The notes: a model not told the origin generated them from the sequence alone. Numbered from the stretch's first letter, positions 46,701 through 55,083 are shown. The stretch: 64,000 bases of DNA from Dyadobacter flavalbus (GCF_006149045.1 NZ_VBSN01000066.1:62001-126000); one strand, 5' to 3'. Made by a program: numbers and translations.

Positions 46701-48125
46701 AAAGGAGGCGATCATGGCAAAACCGACGGCCAGTGAAAGCGGCAGGAACATAGACCGCGGAATGCCGCTCATGACAAATGACGGCGCAAAAACGGCCAGG
46801 ATCGCCAACAGAATCAGGAATTCCGGAAATGCAATTTCCTTGCACGCATCCCAAATCGCCTGTTCCTTGGGCTTGCCCATCTCCTGATGCTGGTGAATAT
46901 TTTCAATGGTTACAGTCGCCTGATCCACCAGAACCCCGATTGCCAGCGCAAGCCCGCTCAGTGTCATGATGTTGATTGTCTGACCAAACAGATTCATCAG
47001 GATTACGGCAGATAAAACAGAAATCGGAATCGTGACAATCACAATGATTACGCTCCGCCAGTCTCTCAGGAAAAGCAGAACCATTAAGCCGGTCAGCAAT
47101 GCGCCCAGAATACCTTCAGTAATCAGACTTTTAAGTGAATTCGTAACGTAAACGGACTGGTCAAATTCGTATGAGATCTTGACATCTTCCGGCACCGCGT
47201 TCCGCAGCTGCGGCAATGCAGCGCGAATGTTGTTCACGACGTCCAGCGTGGAAGCGTCGGATTTTTTTACAACCGGAATGTAAACGGCCCGGCGGCCATT
47301 GATCAAAGCATAACTCACCGTTACATCGGCACCGTCTTCAACCGTTCCTACATCGCGTATAAATACGGTCGGGCCTGTGCCGGTCCGGATCGGTATGTTC
47401 AGAAAATCTTCGGGTTTATGGATCAGTGAATTGACGGGCGTCATCAAAGTACGGTCGCCCATGCGTATGTTTCCGGCAGGGGACGGCTGGTTATTGGTTA
47501 TAATGGATTTGATGATTTCTTCCGGCGTAAGATGATAACTCCGGATGCGCTCGGGATCTACGCGGATTACAATGGTGCGCTGGTTTCCCCCGAATGGCGG
47601 CGGGCTGGAAACGCCTTCAATCCGGCTGAACATCGGACGTACGCGCGAAGAGGCAAAATCCTGAATTTCGTTCAGCGATCGGGACGAACTTTCGAAAACC
47701 ATTTGCCCGATCGGTACCGAACTGGCATCAAACCGCACAACCTGCGGCGGCACGGTTCCTTCGGGCATATACGCTTTGGCACGTGACACGTTATTGGCCA
47801 CTTCGGCAGCCGCCTGCGCCATATCGGTTCCGGGGTAAAAAGACAGTTTGATCAGTGAAAGTCCCTGAATCGTTTTTACATCCACATCGCGGATCCCTGA
47901 AACGTACAGAAAATGGTCCTGATAACGGGTTGCAATGAAACCGTCCATCTGATCCGGGGCCATACCGCCGTAAGGCTGGACTACGTAAATCGTCGGAAGG
48001 TCGAGATTCGGGAAAATGTCAACCGGAATGCTGCGGATGGAAAGTACTGAAAAAAACAAAATCCCGATCACCACAACCACAATGGAAATAGGCTGTCGTA
48101 GGGCAGTTCGAATGAGTTGATACAT
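43764..48125 (-). CDS. RND efflux permease fused to its periplasmic adaptor
   Basis: A 1453-residue fusion. Residues 1-1040 form a complete RND permease: TM1 start MYQLIRTALRQPISIVVVVIG, two large periplasmic loops, the proton-relay helix GVLVDQATVTIENIH with Asp401, and 12 helices. After a linker (about 1041-1076) comes MNTLKSLLILITLAVGITSC (1077-1096), which looks like an intact lipoprotein signal, and then a full HlyD/AcrA adaptor (about 1120-1453) with KIRGFVKTVSADRGTMVKKGQVLAVLEAPE, a coiled-coil hairpin and VTAPFNGIITERNISPGALVG. Normally these are separate genes. The TolC-like gene lies 60 bases upstream, so the operon encodes a complete tripartite pump. Confidence 0.9.
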   Translation of the reverse strand: MYQLIRTALRQPISIVVVVIGILFFSVLSIRSIPVDIFPNLDLPTIYVVQPYGGMAPDQMDGFIATRYQDHFLYVSGIRDVDVKTIQGLSLIKLSFYPGTDMAQAAAEVANNVSRAKAYMPEGTVPPQVVRFDASSVPIGQMVFESSSRSLNEIQDFASSRVRPMFSRIEGVSSPPPFGGNQRTIVIRVDPERIRSYHLTPEEIIKSIITNNQPSPAGNIRMGDRTLMTPVNSLIHKPEDFLNIPIRTGTGPTVFIRDVGTVEDGADVTVSYALINGRRAVYIPVVKKSDASTLDVVNNIRAALPQLRNAVPEDVKISYEFDQSVYVTNSLKSLITEGILGALLTGLMVLLFLRDWRSVIIVIVTIPISVLSAVILMNLFGQTINIMTLSGLALAIGVLVDQATVTIENIHQHQEMGKPKEQAIWDACKEIAFPEFLILLAILAVFAPSFVMSGIPRSMFLPLSLAVGFAMIASFLLSQTLVPVLSNWLLKDHPHHEALTLALDNREVKDVIAEGNHSSLPPTGFEKFKRKYVNVLGGIMDKSSFVVPVYLVAAVALIIGGFFLIGTDILPKANSHQFQMRLRVADGIRVERTEEATLKVLDLIKSEVGKEHVEISSAYVGTVPSSYGTSNIFVFNSGPHEAVLQVSLHEDFPVRMDALKEKLRERIGKEIPALKISFEPIELVDKIMSQGASTPIEVSVAAKDVEEAGRFAKKIQSEMKQIDFLRDVQIAQPLSYPILNVEINRERAGQLGITSTQVARSMVAATSSSRFTDKNLWLDDSKGLAYQVQVQIPEHQMSSIEDIGTIPLKTGASNPLLADVATFSEKTAPGEYDRAGPNRLVTVTANIHKKDLGAATTAVKKAIQNAGEPPRGVLVELKGQSDLLTETLSSLQTGLLIAVVIMFLLLSATYQSFKLSLVVLSTIPAVVVGSLGLLLITGSTLNLQSYMGLIMSVGVSVANAILMVTNAENLRLQLNDSRQAVLLAAGSRIRPILMTSIAMIAGMIPMASGLGEGGDQIAPLGQAVIGGLIASTLTSLLILPAVFSMVQKKASVHSVSLDPEDPESNFFRKKLQTSVSMNTLKSLLILITLAVGITSCSSEAGDTEKQKQNTEPTTATAELAHVKSMKPAKQIGLPGELKPWNKVSIYPKIRGFVKTVSADRGTMVKKGQVLAVLEAPEVISELSQAKAQLIAAEAALSEINTKFQTSALTYSRLVRTNRTEGAVSLNELDIAKARVMTDSSAAAVAKGNVQAARSFLETKSEIARYLTVTAPFNGIITERNISPGALVGPGEGAAKPLFILEDNTKLRLTLAIPENLSGAVPSRGEITFTVSASPEKQYKAVYARSSRTLSEENRSMMTEFDVENRSSELKAGMYAQVLLNTARSAPTLFVPVTSVVNSSEMIFVIREKNRKAEWVPVKKGTVVDTLVEVFGDLNEGDAIVRKASEEYRNGQNL

Positions 48126-48185
48126 AAAGAATTCGGTTACAGTTGAATGATTTTGGTATTACGGACGGGTTAAAAAGGCAAAAAG

Positions 48186-49643
48186 CTAGTTTCCGATCTG
48201 GTTCAGGAACAATGACATATCGCCTGCGGCGGCTGCTTTCATGAGCAGCGCACGCCATACATTGCCATTAGTGACAAACTTGTCAATTTCGGCCCGGTTC
48301 AGTGCATTTACGCTTTGTGCGAGTGTGAACAAATCCGTAAGTCCGCTTTGGTACCTGGCTTCTGCCTGATTGTAGGCTCTTTGTGCGGCGCCGAGCTGAA
48401 CGGGCGTAAGCCGCGCCTGTTCGAGTGATAACTGAAGCTGCATTTGGGCTTCTCGCAATTGACGGTCCAGCTGTAATTTCTGTGTTTCATAAAGTTCCTT
48501 GAAACGTTCAACCTGAAACTGCTCGCTTTTGTAATCATTGCGAACTTTGGCAATGTTCGTCAGGTTCCAGCGCGTTGAAATCCCGAACAGATAATTGTAA
48601 ACCTGATAACCAACGCCGCTGGCAAAATCGGTACGGTACGAGTCATCTTTATTGGAAATGCCCGAGCCGCGCGCCCAACCGGCTGCCAATAGTGAAATAG
48701 ATGGAAGGTATGATTTTCGAACGGCAAGGCTCCGGGCAAGTGAAACGTCAATCTGCGCCTGCGAAAAACGCAGTGCCGGATTTTTCAGAAATGAATCCGG
48801 CTGATCATGGATTACGGGCAATTGCGAGTAAAAACCCATGCTGTCCACTTCAATACTGTCCTGTAACGTGCCGGTGAGTTCGGAAAGCCTCAGCCGCTGT
48901 GCTTTTTCGGAGCGCTGGCTTTCGAGTAAAAGCAATTGCGCTTTGGCATATTCCGCAGCAGAAAGCGAGCTGTCTACGCCGGGCCGCATGCCCGAACTGA
49001 CGGCTGCATCCGTAACACGTTTGAAAACCAGTGCCCTTTCCAGGTTCTGACGCTGTGCTTCCACGAGTTTTTGATTGATCAGCAGCACAAGATAAGCATC
49101 GGCAATGCGGACCTGATGCTGAAAAAGTTCGTTTTCATAATCGGCCTGATTGCGGCTCAGTTCGGCTTTTGCAGATTTTACATTGGCTTTTACTTTCCCG
49201 AAATTAAAAAATCGCCAGTCTGCAAGTGCGGTTGTAAAGCTGCCGAAAGTACCGGTATAGATGTTTTCTGAACGGATGCCGCCCGACGGAGAAATGGCGC
49301 TGCCTTCGTTAGGCCAGTATGCGCCCGTTACGCTGTTGCTTGTTGCAAAAGTATACTGATCCTGTACAATCAAAGCGGGCAGATAATCTGTTTTTGCCGA
49401 TTTGATGCGGTTTTCAGTATGCTGAATTTCAGCCTGTTTGGCTTTCAGGAAAGGATAATTCTGCTTTCCCTTTTCCAGTATTTCCTGCAATTTTACTTTT
49501 TGTGCTGCGGCTTTGTAAACGGGCGACATAAACAGCAGCAGAAAAAACAACAATGAACTCAGAAATGGAAAAGCCTGTCTGCAATGCGGTCCGGAATTCC
49601 GGCGCTTTCCGGAAATCGTGTTTTTGAGACTTGATTGATTCAT
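48186..49643 (-). CDS. TolC-family outer-membrane efflux channel
   Basis: A 485-residue outer-membrane factor: signal-anchor segment (about residues 25-50), then two OEP repeats rich in coiled-coil helix, such as LQEILEKGKQNYPFLKAKQAEIQHTENRI, NQADYENELFQHQVRIADAYLVLLINQKLVEAQRQ and RAYNQAEARYQSGLTDLFTLAQSVNALNRAEI. It forms the exit duct for the fused RND pump encoded downstream. The ATG at 49643 is chosen; an in-frame TTG at 49667 is less likely. Its promoter region is shared with the divergent response regulator gene and carries a symmetric inverted repeat. Confidence 0.9.
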   Translation of the reverse strand: MNQSSLKNTISGKRRNSGPHCRQAFPFLSSLLFFLLLFMSPVYKAAAQKVKLQEILEKGKQNYPFLKAKQAEIQHTENRIKSAKTDYLPALIVQDQYTFATSNSVTGAYWPNEGSAISPSGGIRSENIYTGTFGSFTTALADWRFFNFGKVKANVKSAKAELSRNQADYENELFQHQVRIADAYLVLLINQKLVEAQRQNLERALVFKRVTDAAVSSGMRPGVDSSLSAAEYAKAQLLLLESQRSEKAQRLRLSELTGTLQDSIEVDSMGFYSQLPVIHDQPDSFLKNPALRFSQAQIDVSLARSLAVRKSYLPSISLLAAGWARGSGISNKDDSYRTDFASGVGYQVYNYLFGISTRWNLTNIAKVRNDYKSEQFQVERFKELYETQKLQLDRQLREAQMQLQLSLEQARLTPVQLGAAQRAYNQAEARYQSGLTDLFTLAQSVNALNRAEIDKFVTNGNVWRALLMKAAAAGDMSLFLNQIGN

Positions 49644-49680
49644 GGAGTGAGAAAATAAATCCGACAAAAGAACTTTCTGC

Positions 49681-49688
49681 CGAAATTA
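49681..49688 (-). promoter_or_regulatory. -7-like box (TAATTTCG) for the efflux operon
   Basis: One mismatch from TAnnTTTG on the minus strand, 38 bases before the tolC-like ATG. Exactly 10 bases separate it from the left arm of the inverted repeat. Confidence 0.5.
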
Positions 49689-49698
49689 GAGTCCGATT

Positions 49699-49771
49699 CT
49701 GGAAACATTTGGGAAAAAGGCCGCCAGCAATAGCCTCATTGGTAATTTATTGACTTCCCAAATGTTTCCAG
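49699..49771. promoter_or_regulatory. Symmetric 17-bp inverted repeat, probable operator of the efflux/two-component locus
   Basis: CTGGAAACATTTGGGAA (49699-49715) and its perfect reverse complement TTCCCAAATGTTTCCAG (49755-49771), 39 bases apart. Each arm ends exactly 10 bases from the -7 box of its own gene and covers the position where a -33 element would lie. Within an arm TTCC recurs 11 bases apart, the spacing OmpR-family regulators use. Probable binding sites of the adjacent response regulator. Confidence 0.7.
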
Positions 49772-49781
49772 TTTCCGGCTT

Positions 49782-49789
49782 TAACTTTG
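49782..49789 (+). promoter_or_regulatory. -7 box (TAACTTTG) for the response regulator gene
   Basis: Exact TAnnTTTG match, 23 bases before the ATG at 49813. It supports that ATG over an upstream in-frame start at 49750, which would lie inside the operator. Confidence 0.6.
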
Positions 49790-49812
49790 GCCGTTATCTT
49801 CAGAAATCTTGC

Positions 49813-50490
49813 ATGAAAATATTAGTTGTAGAGGATGAAAAGGGATTGGCGGAAAGTATTGTGGATTTCCTGTCCAGAGAAGGTTTTGTCTGCGAAGTGG
49901 CTAATACATTCTGGCAGGCCGATGAAAAAATCAGCCTTTATCAGTACGATTGCACGATTGTGGATCTTACCTTGCCCGACGGCGATGGTTTCAGCATTAT
50001 TGAAACACTGAAAAGAATAGCCGCCACAACCGGAATTATCATCATTTCCGCCAGAAACACGCTGGAAGATAAAATCAAAGGACTGGAAATAGGATCAGAC
50101 GATTATATGACGAAGCCGTTCCACCTTTCCGAACTCAACGCACGCGTAAAATCGCTGATCCGGCGCCGTCATTTTGGCGGCAGCAACGACATGATATGGA
50201 GGGAAATCCGGGTGCAGTTAAAAGCCCGCAAGGTTTTCGTAAGTGAGAAGGAAACGCTTCTGTCCAGAAAAGAATACGATCTGCTGCTTTATTTTCTTTC
50301 CAATATCGACGTTGCGCTTACAAAGGAATCCATTGCGGAACATCTCTGGGGCGATCACATGGATTCGTCGGATTCGCTGGATATGGTTTATTCACACATC
50401 AAAAACCTGCGCCGGAAAATTCTGGAAAAGGACGGAAAAGATTATATTCAGTCCATTTACGGCATCGGCTATAAATTTACTGCTTCTTGA
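49813..50490 (+). CDS. OmpR-family response regulator
   Basis: A 225-residue DNA-binding regulator. Receiver domain with VVEDEK acidic pocket, phosphoacceptor Asp51 in CTIVDLTLPDGDGFS, IIISARN switch and Lys in DDYMTKPFHLSELNARV; C-terminal winged helix with KEYDLLLYFLSN, SLDMVYSHIKNLRRKI and IQSIYGIGYKF. Start set at MKILVVEDEK because the -7 box lies upstream of it. The TGA stop overlaps the TTG start of the kinase gene. It is divergent from the efflux operon and probably controls it through the inverted repeat between them. Confidence 0.93.
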   Translation: MKILVVEDEKGLAESIVDFLSREGFVCEVANTFWQADEKISLYQYDCTIVDLTLPDGDGFSIIETLKRIAATTGIIIISARNTLEDKIKGLEIGSDDYMTKPFHLSELNARVKSLIRRRHFGGSNDMIWREIRVQLKARKVFVSEKETLLSRKEYDLLLYFLSNIDVALTKESIAEHLWGDHMDSSDSLDMVYSHIKNLRRKILEKDGKDYIQSIYGIGYKFTAS

Positions 50491-51764
50491 AACTGCTGCA
50501 AAAAACCAGCCGCATTTACCTGCTGGCGTCGCTCGTTATTTACTTTGTTGTGGGAATTGCCTTTTACCGGATCATCCGGACAATGATTTATGAAGAAGTC
50601 GAAAGCAGGCTTAAAGTTGAAAAAAGGGATTTTGAAACTTACATCAGCATCCATAATACATGGGAAAGCAACTCCTATTTTGTAGAAAATAAAATTGATG
50701 TGATTCCTGCCAAAGAGCATTTTACCAGAAAAGCGGTTTTTACGGATACGCTCATTCATAACCGCTATGAAGAAAGTCTGGACCCTTTCCGGCAGCTTAC
50801 ATTTTATACGGTAATCAACGGAAAACCGTATCGGGTGGCGATCCGGAAGTCCATGATTCAGTCTTATAAACTGATCGAAGCGGTTTCTGCGGCGATTATT
50901 ATTTTCCTCGGTCTTCTGATGATTGGTATGTTCCTTTTTCACAGAAGTCTTTCCGGGAAATTATGGCAGCCGTTCTATGATTCACTGGCGCGCATCAAGG
51001 ATTTTGACTGGACAAAGGATGAAAAACTGAAGCTCGCAGACAGTAACATTACGGAGTTCAACGAGCTGGGCGACGTCATGGAAAAAATGGCTTCCAAAAT
51101 GCAGCACGATTATAAAAGTCTGCGCGAATTTACTGAAAATGCCTCGCACGAAATCCAGACGCCGCTGGCGCTCATCAACGCGCGCGTGGAACAATTTATC
51201 CAGTCGGGCGATCTCGGGAAAGACCATACTTACTGGATCGAGGAAATTTATCATGCGTCCAGGAGAATGTCCCGGCTTAATCAGGGGCTACTTTTACTGG
51301 CCAAAATAGAAAATCAGCAGTTTACAGAACTTGAAGAAATTGATTTTTCGGAGTTTGTCAAAAACAAGCTCGTCGATTTTGAAGACATTCTTTCACACAA
51401 GCAGATTAATGTACAGATTCAGTCTTCGGACAGCTTTTACAAAATGATGTCGCCGGCGCTTGCGGATATCATGGTTGCCAATCTGCTGAACAATGCCATT
51501 AAGCATAACCATGTAAACGGATTGCTTCAAATTGAAACCGGCCATGGATTTCTTCAGATCAGCAATTCGGGAAATGTGCTCAAAACAGATCCTGAAAGGC
51601 TGTTTGAAAGGTTTAAAAAAGAATCGTCCGGAGCGGAATCGCTGGGCCTCGGCCTTGCCATTGTAAAGCAGATCTGTGATAATTACGGCCTGCAGATCTG
51701 CTATGAAAATATTGATTCTATGCATATTATCCGTGTACGCGCACAGTCGGGAACTGTAAAATAA
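50487..51764 (+). CDS. Sensor histidine kinase of the efflux locus
   Basis: A 425-residue membrane kinase: two membrane helices (about 10-32 and 133-155) around a periplasmic sensor of about 100 residues, a linker, HisKA with phosphoacceptor His221 in FTENASHEIQTPLALINARVE, N box MVANLLNNAIKHN, and the ATP lid LGLGLAIVKQICDNYG. Start codon TTG at 50487, overlapping the regulator stop (TTGA), which implies coupled translation. The domain order and gene context fit a copper- or drug-sensing pair, but the signal is not readable. Confidence 0.9.
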   Translation: MKLLQKTSRIYLLASLVIYFVVGIAFYRIIRTMIYEEVESRLKVEKRDFETYISIHNTWESNSYFVENKIDVIPAKEHFTRKAVFTDTLIHNRYEESLDPFRQLTFYTVINGKPYRVAIRKSMIQSYKLIEAVSAAIIIFLGLLMIGMFLFHRSLSGKLWQPFYDSLARIKDFDWTKDEKLKLADSNITEFNELGDVMEKMASKMQHDYKSLREFTENASHEIQTPLALINARVEQFIQSGDLGKDHTYWIEEIYHASRRMSRLNQGLLLLAKIENQQFTELEEIDFSEFVKNKLVDFEDILSHKQINVQIQSSDSFYKMMSPALADIMVANLLNNAIKHNHVNGLLQIETGHGFLQISNSGNVLKTDPERLFERFKKESSGAESLGLGLAIVKQICDNYGLQICYENIDSMHIIRVRAQSGTVK

Positions 51765-51795
51765 ATTCCGCTTCATACCAGAAACGGCACGTGCA

Positions 51796-53280
51796 TCACT
51801 TGTGATGAATTGCAAGCGCAGCATTACCGCCCAGATCAATAATCTGATACGTGCCGGTTTGTTTGATAGAATCCAGCATTGTTTCATTGGAATCGTCAAA
51901 ATACAGGTACTTCGTTTCGTTTGGATTATAAGCGATGGATAACCGGCTATACCTTTGAAAAGAAGTGTGAATTTCAGGGTAATTCGAAATCTTGCTTGGG
52001 AGATAAATTTTTGAATTGGGCGGCACGTATCCGGAAAGTTTCTTTGCTATATCAAACATACGATCCGGTTCGGGACAGAAAAGTTTGCAGGTCATCAGGA
52101 TCACGGCCATCAAAGACAAGGCATAAACCGACAAACGGGTTACAAACGGGAATTTTATTGTAATTGGTAAAAGCAGTTCAATCGTACATGCGGCAAAAAA
52201 TAACCCGACGAAAGGAAGAGCCGGCAACAAATAATGATCACCTTGCTTCACACTGGCCAGCATCGGAAAGACGACTGCGATTGTCAGCAGGAACGTAAAA
52301 CAGCATACGTTTTTCGTGTGACCGGAAATTCTTGGTCCCAGTTTATAATAAAAATGGGCAGCCAGAAGCCCCAGAATTATCAGAAGATGCGGAATAATAT
52401 TTGTGAACAAGAGCCTGATCAGATAAAAATGGGCAGTCCAGTCATTACTGACTTTCTCTCTTTTCTTTAACAGCGCCGCCATAACCTGTCCTTCAAAATA
52501 ATGGCTGAGAAAATAACGGGCTGGCGGGTACTGGAGAATGAGGAGCATCAGGGATAAAAATCCGGCAAGCATCGTTGAGGTGCCGGATAAAGCAGGTTTA
52601 AAAAATACCTTTCCATAAACCAAGGAATAGATGGCCGGGAACGCAAGCGGAAAAATCCCGGCAGGGCCTTTCGTCATACATGCCAGGACAATCATGATTC
52701 CTGAAAGCAGCCAGTGACCAGGCTTGAATTGGCTTGCTGTAATGGCGGTCAACTGGAAATAACAGGAACCTAGGCAAAAGACAGCCATTGTTGTGTCGAG
52801 TAAGTTGTTCGGTACACTCCACCATACAATTCGGAGGCAGTACCATAGTAAAACGGGCAGCCATGCGTGTTCCCGGATGTGGCGTTTATGCTCAAACAAC
52901 TTTTGCCAAATTCTGAAAATCAGCCATATGCTGGCCAGCAGAATGATTGTGTTATAGGTATTTTCGACCGCCGTGGTGTCGCCCATGATCCTGAATAACA
53001 GCGATTGAAGTCCGAACATCAATGGCGGATGTTCGCAGAAAAACGAGCATTGATTGTAGGGAAGCCAGAATGAATCAGCAAAATGCGGTTCCCAGAATGT
53101 GCCCTGCCCTAAAGCCATATTCCTGGAAATGGCTGCATAGGCCAGTCCATCCATAAACAGCACATGATCAAACGACCTCGGGATAAAAGTCATTCCTATA
53201 AAACAGATGGTCAAAAGCCAGCCCGGATTTTTAGTAAACTCTTTTTGCCTGCGCAAATCAAGTTCCTTTCCTGAATCCAT
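51796..53280 (-). CDS. ArnT/PMT-like (GT39-type) membrane glycosyltransferase
   Basis: A 494-residue polytopic protein with about a dozen helices. After the first helix the loop FMDGLAYAAISRNMALGQGTFWEP carries Asp44, the usual catalytic acidic position of C-fold glycosyltransferases, and CEHPPLMFGLQSLLF follows as the next family motif. A small soluble domain closes the C-terminus. Such enzymes move a sugar from a polyprenyl-phosphate donor to lipid A or protein. Donor and acceptor are unknown. Convergent with the histidine kinase gene, 31 bases apart; single gene. Confidence 0.8.
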   Translation of the reverse strand: MDSGKELDLRRQKEFTKNPGWLLTICFIGMTFIPRSFDHVLFMDGLAYAAISRNMALGQGTFWEPHFADSFWLPYNQCSFFCEHPPLMFGLQSLLFRIMGDTTAVENTYNTIILLASIWLIFRIWQKLFEHKRHIREHAWLPVLLWYCLRIVWWSVPNNLLDTTMAVFCLGSCYFQLTAITASQFKPGHWLLSGIMIVLACMTKGPAGIFPLAFPAIYSLVYGKVFFKPALSGTSTMLAGFLSLMLLILQYPPARYFLSHYFEGQVMAALLKKREKVSNDWTAHFYLIRLLFTNIIPHLLIILGLLAAHFYYKLGPRISGHTKNVCCFTFLLTIAVVFPMLASVKQGDHYLLPALPFVGLFFAACTIELLLPITIKFPFVTRLSVYALSLMAVILMTCKLFCPEPDRMFDIAKKLSGYVPPNSKIYLPSKISNYPEIHTSFQRYSRLSIAYNPNETKYLYFDDSNETMLDSIKQTGTYQIIDLGGNAALAIHHK

Positions 53281-53625
53281 TTTACAGAACTATTTTAGAA
53301 TAATAAACAGCGAAGATGAAGTCTCAATTGACTTCCTTTTTTTATTACAGCCTCGTCCGTTTTTGTTTACCGGACTAATTGCTGTTTTCTTCTTCGTGAA
53401 GCCGAAAGTGCTGAATTGCTGTTTATTAAAATCCATTTGATTTGTGTGTATGTATAAATTTGATCAATGACAGCTTTCCGGCAACTTTCAAGGTTGTCAG
53501 GAAGCATCAGCCAATAAATTTAGCACAAGATCAAATTGGCCGGCAGAGCTGTTTATCCGAAGGTTAAGCTGAGTTATCAACAGGAATATTTTTGCAGCAA
53601 ACAGCCATCATTTACGGCATAACTT
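53281..53625. other. Intergenic region between two minus-strand genes
   Basis: About 345 bases holding the upstream region of the glycosyltransferase gene. Open frames here are short and show no domain. No clear -7 box, hairpin or repeat was recognised. Confidence 0.35.
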
Positions 53626-55083
53626 CTACTTCGCTGCTTTTTGCAGCTCTGCATCCAATGTTTGATTATCCGGAAATTCCTGCGGTATCCAGCGGTTTAC
53701 GATCTTGCCGTCAGCATTAACAACCATAAAAGGATAGCGGATATCAATGGCATATTTTTCTTTCAGCACTTCAATGTTTGCGTCAGAAGCCCAGAGATGT
53801 TTTACGCCGGCTCTTTCTTTAGTATACTTTTTCCAGGTTCTCAACGGAATTCCGGGCGCGACCAAAACATAGACAAACGTTACTTTGCCGGCATATTTAT
53901 CTTCAAGCACTTTCAGCCCGGGTTCGTGCTGGCCGATGCTGAATGAAAAAACCATACAAACGGGTTTGCCGGAAAGCGAGGAAACCGTAACTGAAGAACT
54001 GTCGGGAGCCAGCAGCGTAACCTCCGGAACGGAAGCGCCCGGCTGCAATGATTCTTTTGTCCTGATGAGCTTGGAAATATATTCCGAATACGGCGATTGC
54101 GGAAAAGTGGTTTTATAATCGGCAAGAAGTGTTTTGCCCGTTTCTATGGAAGGAATGGCCGTAGCGGCGTAATTAAGCCAGTAGGTAAGCAAATATTCCT
54201 TTTGTTTCGGGTAAGCGGCCAGTTTTTCTTTACTGAAAGCGTACACATCCTTCAAAGCTTCCGGGCTGATTTCATACCGCGAACCGGATTCAAGCGGAAA
54301 CTTGCGTGTGGACGGAATCAGTGCCCAGTTGCGCAGTTCGTCGCGGTAAGCCTGGCTCAGCAATGCGTCGTCGGGTTGGATCTTGAAATCGGACAATGTA
54401 AAATCTTCCAGTTCTTTCCGCTGTGCTGCATCCAGTTTCACGACCCGGTTGCGGCGCATGATTTTTTCCTGAATCAGCCGGCGCATCAAGGAAGGTTCCG
54501 TGTTTGTCGTTGCCATTACATAAGCCTCAAATGCCGGAACGACCGTATTGGAACTTTTAAATTTCTGAAACGCGTTCAGCCGGACCTGTTTCAGGCTGTC
54601 GCTTTGCTGCACGACGCTTTCATTATTGATCTGCGAAGGCTTGTAGCCGAATACGGGCAGATACTGAAACTGATTTTCAAGAAAATAACTTTTCAGGAAA
54701 TCCTGATATGCGGCATTTTTTCCGGAAAAAGAAACATCCGCGTTGTCGGAGAAGCTGATATTCAGTTCGTCGCCCGGCTGCACAAACAGCATCCAGGTTT
54801 TATTGACACCGTTTCCGCTGTACTGCAGTCGCATTATTTTAGGTTCATTCAGTTTGACGACGGCTTTTTCACTCGTTTTTTCGTTAAAGTTTACGGATGC
54901 TGCAGTTTCCAGGCGGGTATCGGCAAGCCCGGTGCCCAGGTTGGGATGAAAGTGTACATCTTCCAGAATGAGTGTGGCAATGGCGGGTCCTTGCTTTGAG
55001 GCTGTTAAAGTCAGTGTGGCTGTGTTCTGGGCATTTGCAATAAATCCGGTAAACAACAGTATTATAAATAGTGCTTTTTTCAT
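53626..55083 (-). CDS. Secreted TlpA-like thioredoxin-fold protein lacking the CXXC
   Basis: A 485-residue exported protein: signal peptide (1-18), a beta-rich N-terminal DUF4369-like region, a helical middle, and a C-terminal thioredoxin-like domain (about 345-485). The normal WCxxC motif is replaced by FSFSIGQHEPG; the only Cys nearby is Cys376 in SGKPVCMVF. The downstream cis-Pro region is kept as DIRYPFMVVNADGKIVNRW. It is therefore unlikely to be a disulfide reductase and may serve as a binding or chaperone module. Monocistronic as far as visible, divergent from the FAD/Fe-S dehydrogenase gene. Confidence 0.75.
   Translation of the reverse strand: MKKALFIILLFTGFIANAQNTATLTLTASKQGPAIATLILEDVHFHPNLGTGLADTRLETAASVNFNEKTSEKAVVKLNEPKIMRLQYSGNGVNKTWMLFVQPGDELNISFSDNADVSFSGKNAAYQDFLKSYFLENQFQYLPVFGYKPSQINNESVVQQSDSLKQVRLNAFQKFKSSNTVVPAFEAYVMATTNTEPSLMRRLIQEKIMRRNRVVKLDAAQRKELEDFTLSDFKIQPDDALLSQAYRDELRNWALIPSTRKFPLESGSRYEISPEALKDVYAFSKEKLAAYPKQKEYLLTYWLNYAATAIPSIETGKTLLADYKTTFPQSPYSEYISKLIRTKESLQPGASVPEVTLLAPDSSSVTVSSLSGKPVCMVFSFSIGQHEPGLKVLEDKYAGKVTFVYVLVAPGIPLRTWKKYTKERAGVKHLWASDANIEVLKEKYAIDIRYPFMVVNADGKIVNRWIPQEFPDNQTLDAELQKAAK

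Noticed and set aside
49750..49812. N-terminal extension of the OmpR-type regulator
   Set aside because: The in-frame upstream ATG lies within the operator arm and before the -7 box; the receiver fold starts at the ATG at 49813.
53207..53440. Small plus-strand gene opposite the glycosyltransferase start
   Set aside because: It overlaps the 5' end of a well-supported minus-strand gene and shows no domain beyond low-complexity hydrophobic residues.
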